Source of the DNA: Pseudomonas frederiksbergensis
GTDB lineage: Bacteria; Pseudomonadota; Gammaproteobacteria; Pseudomonadales; Pseudomonadaceae
Direction: 5' to 3'
Length of the DNA stretch: 64,000 bases
NCBI RefSeq assembly: GCF_000802155.2
Contig: NZ_JQGJ02000002.1
Location: 1-64,000, forward strand
Position numbers and translations under genes: made by a program. Shown here piece by piece: positions 58,050-64,000 of this stretch; the first letter of the stretch is position 1; every line of letters starts with the position of its first letter. The notes beneath the pieces were generated by a model. That model was not told where the DNA came from, searched no databases, and saw nothing but the letters and a program-made list of their open reading frames with translations.

Positions 58050-59822
58050 CTAGTCAGCCACATCGTGCCGGTGCTTTTTCAACCGATACGCGAACTGTGC
58101 TCGGCTCAGCCCCAGGGAGCGGGCGGCCGCCGCGAGGTTGCCGCTGGTGAGCTGCAACGCTTCGTTGATCAGCCGGGACTCCAGGCCATCGATGGTGAAA
58201 TCCGCACCGGCCTGGCTCAGGGACAGCAGCAGCGGCGCGCTGGACGTCCCATCGCTTTGTGCCACGGCCGACGGCGAGAGTCCGCCATTGCCGTCGAGGG
58301 AATAGGCATCGGCGGGCAGTCGTTCATCGCGAAACAGGTGCATCAAGTCGATGGCCTGGCCTTCTTCGCTGGCGATCAAGCCCCGTTCGATGATGTTTTG
58401 CAGTTCTCTGACATTGCCGGGGAAGTCGTAGCGCAGCAGGACTTTCAGGGCGCGCATGGTAAGGCCCACCGACGTGCGGCCATATTCCAGGCAAAACCGC
58501 CTGAGGAAGGCGTTGATCAGCAGCGGTATGTCATCGCGGCGCTCGCGCAGGGGCGGAAGGGCGATGGGGTAGACGTTGAGTCGGTAGAACAGGTCTTCGC
58601 GAAAATCACCTTGCGCCACGGCTTTGCGCAGGTCGAGGTTTGTGGCCGCGACGACTCGCACATCGACCTTGATGCCATGGCCGCCACCGACTCGCTCGAT
58701 TTCCCGCTCCTGCAATGCGCGCAGCAGCTTGCCTTGGCCGGCCAGGCTGAGGCAGGTGATTTCGTCGAGGAACAGGGTGCCGCCATGAGCCCGTTCGAAG
58801 CGGCCGGGACGTGAATGAGTGGCGCCGGTATAGGCGCCGCGCTCGACGCCGAACAGCTCGGCTTCGATCAGGTTATCCGGTATGGCTGCGCAATTGAGTG
58901 CAATAAAAGGCCCTTCGCGGCGCCGGCTGAGCTGATGCAACTGACGGGCGAACATTTCCTTGCCCACGCCAGACTCGCCGGTGACCAGTACGGTGGCCGG
59001 TGTCAGGGCAACCCGCTGCAAGGCCAACGTCGCCGCGTTGAATGCCGCGCTGGCGCCGATCAGCGGTTGTTCGCTGTCAGGCAGTGGATCGCTGGCAGCC
59101 ATAGGGTTGGGCCTAGGGCTAGAAGGCAGGGCCGCGGGCGGCTGTGAGGCATTGAGGTAGCTCAGGTCACGCTCGATGTCGCCCCATTGCTCGGCGGTCT
59201 TGCCGACGACACGGCAGCGCTCATGCCCCATGCCCCGGCATTCCACTTCGCGAAAGACCACCAGTTGCCCGAACAACCCGCTGACGAAGCCGATCGCATA
59301 GCCCAGCTCGGTCCAGCACACCGGATCCTGCCCGGTGCCATAGGCGGCGACATGCTCATCCGCTTCGCAGGAGTGATGCCAGAGAAATTCCCCTTCGTAG
59401 AACCCCGATTCCGCATCGAACTTGAAGTGAAGCGGCTCGACCTTGGTCATGCCTTCGAGGGTATGCAGGTGCGTGCCTGCGCGAAATACCGCCGCGGCGT
59501 CGGCGTGGGGCCAGCGTTCACGAATCAGCCGCGCGTCCCGGGCGCCGGAGCAATAGCCGGTGCGGGTGAGCATGCCCCGGGCTTGCTCCAGCCCTTGGCG
59601 CTCGATGATCTCGCGGCGCAACGCGCCGAAGGATGAGCTGTGCAACAGCAACATGCGCTGGTCGTTGAGCCAGATACGCCCGTCGTCAGGAGAGAAGAAC
59701 AGACAATTCGTCAGTTCCGCCGGGGTCGGCGAGCTGCTGTCGCTCAGCTCCTTACTGTCGCCCCGCGGACGAAAAGGCTCGGTCGTAGACCGCTCTGGCA
59801 GCGGACAGTGGGGATTATTCAT
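58050..59822 (-). CDS. Sigma-54-dependent activator of the XylR/DmpR type
   Basis: The 590-residue regulator has an N-terminal XylR_N plus V4R sensor region (residues 40-250, with [20 protein letters not shown] and the [12 protein letters not shown] cysteine motif), and an AAA+ domain with Walker A GESGVGKE, the sigma-54 contact loop GAYTGA (GAFTGA variant) and [10 protein letters not shown] Fis-type helix-turn-helix ends the protein ([24 protein letters not shown]). Such proteins are switched on by binding aromatic compounds. It is divergent from the aldehyde-dehydrogenase operon, which has a matching promoter. Start set at 59822 by AGGGG; AATAACAA overlaps the start codon. Confidence 0.88.
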   Translation of the reverse strand: MNNPHCPLPERSTTEPFRPRGDSKELSDSSSPTPAELTNCLFFSPDDGRIWLNDQRMLLLHSSSFGALRREIIERQGLEQARGMLTRTGYCSGARDARLIRERWPHADAAAVFRAGTHLHTLEGMTKVEPLHFKFDAESGFYEGEFLWHHSCEADEHVAAYGTGQDPVCWTELGYAIGFVSGLFGQLVVFREVECRGMGHERCRVVGKTAEQWGDIERDLSYLNASQPPAALPSSPRPNPMAASDPLPDSEQPLIGASAAFNAATLALQRVALTPATVLVTGESGVGKEMFARQLHQLSRRREGPFIALNCAAIPDNLIEAELFGVERGAYTGATHSRPGRFERAHGGTLFLDEITCLSLAGQGKLLRALQEREIERVGGGHGIKVDVRVVAATNLDLRKAVAQGDFREDLFYRLNVYPIALPPLRERRDDIPLLINAFLRRFCLEYGRTSVGLTMRALKVLLRYDFPGNVRELQNIIERGLIASEEGQAIDLMHLFRDERLPADAYSLDGNGGLSPSAVAQSDGTSSAPLLLSLSQAGADFTIDGLESRLINEALQLTSGNLAAAARSLGLSRAQFAYRLKKHRHDVAD

Positions 59823-59886
59823 TGTTATTGCCCCTGATGGCGGTAGTCGAAATGAGCACCTGGCTAGATAGTTATTAAGCATAACT

Positions 59887-59901
59887 TTGTCAAATGAACA
59901 A
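59887..59901. promoter_or_regulatory. Upstream activating sequence for the sigma-54 activator
   Basis: TTGTCAAATGAACAA is an inverted repeat close to the TTGATCAATTGATCAA-like sites of DmpR and XylR. It lies about 110 bases upstream of the -24/-12 promoter and 65 bases from the activator's own start. Confidence 0.6.
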
Positions 59902-60011
59902 GTGGCGAACGGCCAGCGGTCAGGCCGGCGGATACACCACCGCCGCCTGGTCAGTCGAAGAACATTGACCCAGAGCCTTGGCCCACGTTTGTGCGGGCTG
60001 ACGGGCGAAAC

Positions 60012-60026
60012 CGGCACACGGCTTGC
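60012..60026 (+). promoter_or_regulatory. Sigma-54 (-24/-12) promoter of the aldehyde dehydrogenase operon
   Basis: CGGCACACGGCTTGC has GG (60013-60014) and GC (60025-60026) ten bases apart, with CGGCAC for TGGCAC and TTGC intact. It would start transcription near 60038, 69 bases before the first gene. Confidence 0.7.
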
Positions 60027-60106
60027 TCAGCCACTCGTACGGCGTTTTCGCCAGCGTCGGCAAGGCGTGGCAAACGATGACAACAACAACGAGCCGGGAG
60101 CTTTAA

Positions 60107-61579
60107 ATGTCTGCATCCGAAAACCACCTGCTAGCCCAGGTGACTGCGTGCGAATGTGTCTTCAATGGGGATTGGGTGCCTGCCTCGGGCCCATTGCGGT
60201 CGATCATCGAGCCGGCCACTGGCGAGTTATTGATGCGCAGTGCCACGGCCGACGCCGCCGATATCGCCAAGGCCAGTCGCGATGCCGCCCTGGCGCAACC
60301 CGCCTGGGCGGCCCTCGGTCCACGGGAACGGGCCGCGATCTTTCGCAAGGCGGCCGATGTCGCCGAGCGCTCTTTCGCGGAACTGGCGTTGTATGTCGCC
60401 CGTGAAACCGGTGCGGCGCTGTTCAAGGGCCAGCATGAGGTGCGCGAAGCGATCGTGCTGCTGCATCAAGCGGCGGGCATGCTGTCCCAGGCCCACGGGG
60501 CAGTGCTGCCCAGCGCGGCGGGGCGCCTGTCTTATGCGCGGCGCCTGCCCCACGGCGTGATCGGGGTGATCTCGCCCTTCAATTTTCCCCTGGTGTTGTC
60601 CATGCGTTCCGTGGCGCCGGCCCTCGCAGCGGGTAACGCGGTAGTGCTCAAGCCGGATCCGCAGACTCCGGTCAGTGGCGGTTTTCTCATTGCCCGGCTG
60701 TTCGAGGCGGCGGGCTTGCCCAAGGGCTTGCTACAGGTGTTGCCCGGAGCGGCGGACGCTGGTGAAGCGCTGTGCCGCGATCCCAACGTGAAGATGATTG
60801 CTTTCACCGGATCGACCGGTGCCGGCCGCAAAGTGGCTGAAGTGGCGGGGCGAAACCTGAAAAAGGTCGCGTTGGAACTGGGCGGCAAGAACCCGCTGAT
60901 CATCCTTGAAGACGCCGATCTGGACCTCGCTGCGCGGAACGCCGCCTGGGGCGCATGGCTGCACCAAGGGCAGATTTGCATGGCCACCGGATTGATTCTC
61001 GCCCATGAGTCCATCGCCCCGGCGCTGACCCGCAAATTGGTGGAAAAGGCCCGCGCCTTGAGCGTGGGCAACGCCGCCCGCGAGGAGGCGGCGCTAGGGC
61101 CGCTGATCAATCAGCGGCAGTTGCAACGCGTGCACGAGATCGTCAGCGACAGCGTACGCGCCGGCGCGACCCTTGAAGCGGGCGGTGAATACGATCGTTT
61201 GTTCTATCGACCGACTGTACTCAGCGGCGTGAAGCCGGGCATGCGTGCCTTCGAGGATGAAGTCTTTGGGCCCGTGGCGACTGTCGTCAGTTTCGCCAGC
61301 GACGAGGAAGCCATCGAATTGGCCAATCGCACCGAATACGGCCTGTCGGCGGCAATTATTTCGCCGTCGGTGGGAAGAGCCATGGCCATGGGGGAGCGGC
61401 TTGAGTGCGGCATGTTGCACATCAATGACCAGACCGTCGCCGACGAGTGCGTCAACCCGTTCGGCGGGCGCGGCGCCTCGGGCAATGGCGGCAGTGTCGG
61501 CGGTCCGTCGGATTGGGATGAATACACCCAGTGGCAGTGGGTGACGGTCAAGGCTACCGCGCCGATCTACCCGTTCTGA
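60107..61579 (+). CDS. Aromatic aldehyde dehydrogenase (benzaldehyde dehydrogenase-like)
   Basis: The 490-residue enzyme has SPFNFPLVLSMRSVAPALA, FTGSTGAGRK, the Glu of LELGGKNPLI and the catalytic Cys in HQGQICMATG; the IC-M-A-T variant and the C-terminal FGGRGASGNGGSVGG are typical of benzaldehyde/vanillin dehydrogenases such as XylC and AreC. It would oxidise an aromatic aldehyde to the acid in the cytoplasm. AACAACAA (60082-60089), an Hfq/Crc motif, is just before the ribosome-binding site. It heads an operon with a coniferyl-alcohol-dehydrogenase-like SDR. It is not the CalB type of coniferyl aldehyde dehydrogenase. Confidence 0.84.
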   Translation: MSASENHLLAQVTACECVFNGDWVPASGPLRSIIEPATGELLMRSATADAADIAKASRDAALAQPAWAALGPRERAAIFRKAADVAERSFAELALYVARETGAALFKGQHEVREAIVLLHQAAGMLSQAHGAVLPSAAGRLSYARRLPHGVIGVISPFNFPLVLSMRSVAPALAAGNAVVLKPDPQTPVSGGFLIARLFEAAGLPKGLLQVLPGAADAGEALCRDPNVKMIAFTGSTGAGRKVAEVAGRNLKKVALELGGKNPLIILEDADLDLAARNAAWGAWLHQGQICMATGLILAHESIAPALTRKLVEKARALSVGNAAREEAALGPLINQRQLQRVHEIVSDSVRAGATLEAGGEYDRLFYRPTVLSGVKPGMRAFEDEVFGPVATVVSFASDEEAIELANRTEYGLSAAIISPSVGRAMAMGERLECGMLHINDQTVADECVNPFGGRGASGNGGSVGGPSDWDEYTQWQWVTVKATAPIYPF

Positions 61580-61593
61580 CAGGCGGTTTTCTA

Positions 61594-61618
61594 CAGGGGC
61601 CATGAGCCGAGGCCCCTG
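61594..61618. other. Intercistronic hairpin
   Basis: CAGGGGCC (61594-61601) pairs with GGCCCCTG (61611-61618) over a 9-base loop, between the aldehyde dehydrogenase and SDR genes. Without a T-run it is more likely an mRNA-stability element than a terminator. Confidence 0.55.
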
Positions 61619-61649
61619 CGAGCGGACAAAAACAATAAGAGGACTCAAC

Positions 61650-62417
61650 ATGAAACTCGACAACAAGATTGTGCTGGTGACCGGCGTCTCGTCGGGCATC
61701 GGCGCCGCCACGGCGAGCCTGCTGCGTGCCCACGGCGCAAAGGTGATTGGTGTGGACCTCAAGGCGCCGCACATGACCCTGGACGGTTTTGTCCAGGGCG
61801 ATCTGAGCAGCGCCGAAAACATCGACCGGCTGCTGCCGCAGCTACCCGCACGGTTCGACAGCCTGTGCAACATTGCCGGGGTGCCGGGCACCGCAAACCC
61901 GCAACTGCTGGCGCGGGTCAACTACTTTGGATTGCGCCACTTGAGCCAGGCGTTGCTGCCACGCATCAACGCGGGCGGCAGCATCGTCAACATCGCCTCG
62001 ATCCTCGGTGCCGAGTGGCCGTTGCGCCTGGAACAGCACAAGGCGCTGGCAGGCATCGACGGTTTTGCCGCCGGACAAACCTGGCTGGCCGAACACCCCG
62101 TACCGGCCCCGACCTGCTACCAATACTTCAAGGAAGCCTTGATCGTCTGGACCTACGTCCAGGCCCAACCCTGGTTCCTGGAGCATTCGGTGCGGATGAA
62201 CAGTGTCGCGCCAGGCCCGGTCTTCACACCCATCCTCGACGACTTCGTGAGCATGCTCGGGGAGGCGCGGACCCAGGCCGATGCCCATCGCATGAAACGT
62301 CCGGCGTATGCCGATGAGGTGGCGGCGGTGATCGCTTTCCTGTGCGCCGACGAGTCGCGCTGGATCAACGGCGTCAACCTGCCAGTGGATGGTGGATTGG
62401 CGTCCACCTACGTCTGA
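61650..62417 (+). CDS. calA: Coniferyl-alcohol dehydrogenase-like SDR
   Basis: The 255-residue SDR has TGVSSGIGAATASLLRAHG at residues 10-28, the Asp of VIGVDLK that selects NAD, CNIAGVPGTANPQL, and the catalytic Tyr and Lys in CYQYFKEALIVW. The segments NSVAPGPVFTPILDDFVSML and PVDGGLASTYV agree with CalA of pseudomonads, which oxidises coniferyl alcohol to coniferyl aldehyde. In operon with the aromatic aldehyde dehydrogenase it would carry out the first of two oxidation steps. A perfect AACAATAA (61631-61638) lies before the ribosome-binding site AGAGGA. Related aryl alcohols are possible substrates. Confidence 0.83.
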   Translation: MKLDNKIVLVTGVSSGIGAATASLLRAHGAKVIGVDLKAPHMTLDGFVQGDLSSAENIDRLLPQLPARFDSLCNIAGVPGTANPQLLARVNYFGLRHLSQALLPRINAGGSIVNIASILGAEWPLRLEQHKALAGIDGFAAGQTWLAEHPVPAPTCYQYFKEALIVWTYVQAQPWFLEHSVRMNSVAPGPVFTPILDDFVSMLGEARTQADAHRMKRPAYADEVAAVIAFLCADESRWINGVNLPVDGGLASTYV

Positions 62418-62481
62418 AGGGCTTATCCGTAGAACGCGGCGCAAGCCGCTATCCGAAAAATAACAATAAAGAGAAACCTCC

Positions 62482-64000
62482 ATGGATAACCTCAAAGATT
62501 GCTTTGGTTTCAAGCAGTGCGCCCTGTTCCTGGCGTTATGCAGCACCGGTGCGATGGTCGAGACGGTCGAGGCCATGCAAATGGACCTGGGCGATTCCGA
62601 CTGGAAACTGCGCTGGGACAACACCATCAAGTACAGCCAGGCCTGGCGGCTGCACGGCCAGGACAGCCGCTTGACCAACGCGCCCACCGCCAACGGCCTG
62701 TACCCCTCGATCCAGGGCCAGGGCGATAAAAACTTCAGCAGCGGCCTGGTCTCCAATCGCCTGGACCTGTTCTCCGAAATGGACCTCAGCCGGCAAAACT
62801 ACGGACTGCGGGTCAGCGGCGCGGCCTGGTACGACGATATCTACAACCAGGACACCGACAGCAGCGAACAACCGCACTTTCTCAGCAAAACCCGCGAGCT
62901 CCATGGTCGCGACGCGGAGATTCTCGACGCGTTCGTGTTTTTGCGCGGTGACCTCGGTGACGACTCCCAAGGCGTGGCGCGGCTGGGACGGCACAGTCTG
63001 ATCTATGGCGAAAGCCTGTTCTACGGCGGCAACGGCATCGCCAACGCCCAGGGCCCGACCGATGTGGTCAAGCTGCTCAGCGTGCCGGGTACTCAATTCA
63101 AGGAAATCCTGCGCCCGGTCAATCAGATCTCCGGGCAATTGCAGATCAACCCACAGCTGTCGGTGGGCGCCTACTACCAGTTCGAGTGGGAGCGTTCCAA
63201 CCTGCCCGGCGCCGGCAGCTACTTGAGCGATGCCGATGCCATCGGGTACGGCAGTGGTCCGCTGCGCGAGGTGTTCGGCAACGACACGGTAAATGGCGGC
63301 GACCTGAAACCGCGAAACTCGGGGCAGGGCGGTATGCAGATCCGCTTCAAGCCAAGCGGCACCGAGCTGGAACTGGGGTTCTACGCGGCCCAGTACCATG
63401 ACAAAGCCCCAATCGGCTTGTACGCCTATCTGGACGGGCCGGCCGCCGCAGCCAGCGAGTTGCCGATCCTGGGCTCCTATCGCCAGGTCTACGCCGAAGA
63501 CATCAAGACCGCCGGCGTCAGCTTCTCCACCGCCTACGGTCCGTTCAACTTTGCCGGTGAAACGTCGGTGCGCTGGAACGCGCCGCTGGTGAGCAACCTG
63601 CAAGTGGTGACCCCCGGCATGGTGGCCGACGGTGGCGACAATGAGTTGTTCGCCAGGGGCAAGACCGCCCACGCCAACCTGTCGGCGATTTACTTGCTGT
63701 CGCCCAACGCGTTTTGGGATGGCGGCTCGGCCCTGGCCGAACTGGCCTGGAACCGCACCCTGAGCGTGACCAAGAACCCTGCCGCGCTGGACTCAAACAC
63801 CACCCGCGATGCGACGGCGCTGCGGGTTCTGATGGAACCCGCGTACTTCCAGATCATCGACGGGATCGACCTGACCGTGCCCATCGGGATGGGGATCGTG
63901 CTCGATGGGCGCTCATCGGCGGTCAACAAATCCGGTTTCGGCAATACCCATTCCGGCGACTGGAGCGTCGGGCTCAAAGCCACCTATCTACAGCGCTGGG
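62482..64000 (+). CDS. DUF1302-family outer-membrane protein, cut by the window end
   Basis: The frame stays open from the ATG at 62482 to the end (506 codons seen). It has a signal-like start (CALFLALCSTGAMVETVEAM), then DWKLRWDNTIKYSQAWRL, NFSSGLVSNRLDLFSEMDLS and the DUF1302 motif RLGRHSLIYGESLFYGGNGI. DUF1302 proteins are predicted outer-membrane channels, usually paired with a DUF1329 protein and found beside catabolic genes for steroids, terpenes or aromatics. It is third in the sigma-54-controlled operon, after 64 bases with AATAACAATAA. The missing end is probably 50-150 residues. It would take up the operon's substrate. Confidence 0.78.
   Translation, partial: MDNLKDCFGFKQCALFLALCSTGAMVETVEAMQMDLGDSDWKLRWDNTIKYSQAWRLHGQDSRLTNAPTANGLYPSIQGQGDKNFSSGLVSNRLDLFSEMDLSRQNYGLRVSGAAWYDDIYNQDTDSSEQPHFLSKTRELHGRDAEILDAFVFLRGDLGDDSQGVARLGRHSLIYGESLFYGGNGIANAQGPTDVVKLLSVPGTQFKEILRPVNQISGQLQINPQLSVGAYYQFEWERSNLPGAGSYLSDADAIGYGSGPLREVFGNDTVNGGDLKPRNSGQGGMQIRFKPSGTELELGFYAAQYHDKAPIGLYAYLDGPAAAASELPILGSYRQVYAEDIKTAGVSFSTAYGPFNFAGETSVRWNAPLVSNLQVVTPGMVADGGDNELFARGKTAHANLSAIYLLSPNAFWDGGSALAELAWNRTLSVTKNPAALDSNTTRDATALRVLMEPAYFQIIDGIDLTVPIGMGIVLDGRSSAVNKSGFGNTHSGDWSVGLKATYLQRW

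Noticed and set aside
1..64000. CRISPR array, tRNA or rRNA gene, insertion sequence, prophage or integrative element
   Set aside because: No regularly spaced repeats, no cloverleaf-like or rRNA sequence, no transposase or integrase frame and no att-like direct repeats were seen; only REP-type repeats occur.

Overview
The window is high-GC, densely coded DNA with ATGA-type gene overlaps and many GTGGCGAGGGAGC-type intergenic palindromes. Gene content (a PQQ/ethanol-oxidation island in the order seen in Pseudomonas putida, MtlR-like AraC regulator, MocR, GntR, many LysR regulators) points to a chromosome of the Pseudomonas fluorescens complex. This is inferred from family knowledge, not from a database search. 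No tRNA, rRNA, insertion sequence, prophage or CRISPR array was seen.

Layout. 1-5.85 kb: the end of a type VI secretion locus (tssM fragment, tssA, tssF, tssG, tssJ, tssE), all overlapping or nearly so. 5.95-6.77 kb: an SDR oxidoreductase. 6.78-11.1 kb (minus strand): a hydroxyproline operon (epimerase lhpA, then the three-subunit D-hydroxyproline dehydrogenase lhpB, lhpF, lhpE) with a GntR/FCD regulator. 11.2-16.1 kb: an MFS carrier divergent from a MocR regulator, then a TonB-dependent siderophore receptor that lacks its last three residues. 16.1-18.4 kb: an atypical SDR without the catalytic Tyr, a 4-oxalocrotonate tautomerase and a LysR regulator, linked by two near-identical LysR-type boxes. 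18.4-19.7 kb: a secreted NTF2-like protein and an N-terminally deleted ADP-ribosylglycohydrolase. 19.7-23.5 kb: glucarate dehydratase, a porin and a divergent LysR regulator.

23.6-47.4 kb is the centre of the window: a PQQ-dependent alcohol-oxidation island. It encodes a calcium-type alcohol dehydrogenase (PedE) and a lanthanide-type one (PedH, with the extra Asp of the D-x-D signature), cytochrome c550 (PedF), an MxaJ-like binding protein (PedG), a SoxYZ-like carrier, a metallo-hydrolase, aldehyde dehydrogenase PedI, an iron alcohol dehydrogenase, an ABC system (PedB, PedC, a binding protein and a beta-propeller), a CXXCW protein and a pentapeptide protein. It also encodes four sensors or FIST-type sensory proteins and two NarL-type response regulators. 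A 23-residue PqqA precursor peptide sits unaccompanied by pqqB-E. Three families of short repeated upstream motifs tie these transcription units together, and most units also carry Hfq/Crc-type AANAANAA motifs at the translation start.

47.7-58 kb: malate:quinone oxidoreductase with a signal peptide, an Rrf2 regulator divergent from a thioredoxin-reductase-like flavoprotein, an AtuA-like (DUF1446) two-protein system with a CitMHS carrier and LysR regulator, a CAP-domain secreted protein with an internal duplication, and a sorbitol-dehydrogenase-like SDR divergent from an MtlR-like AraC regulator. 58-64 kb: a XylR/DmpR-type sigma-54 activator divergent from an aromatic-aldehyde dehydrogenase, a coniferyl-alcohol-dehydrogenase-like SDR and a DUF1302 protein cut off by the window end. 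A matching -24/-12 promoter and upstream activating palindrome lie between them.
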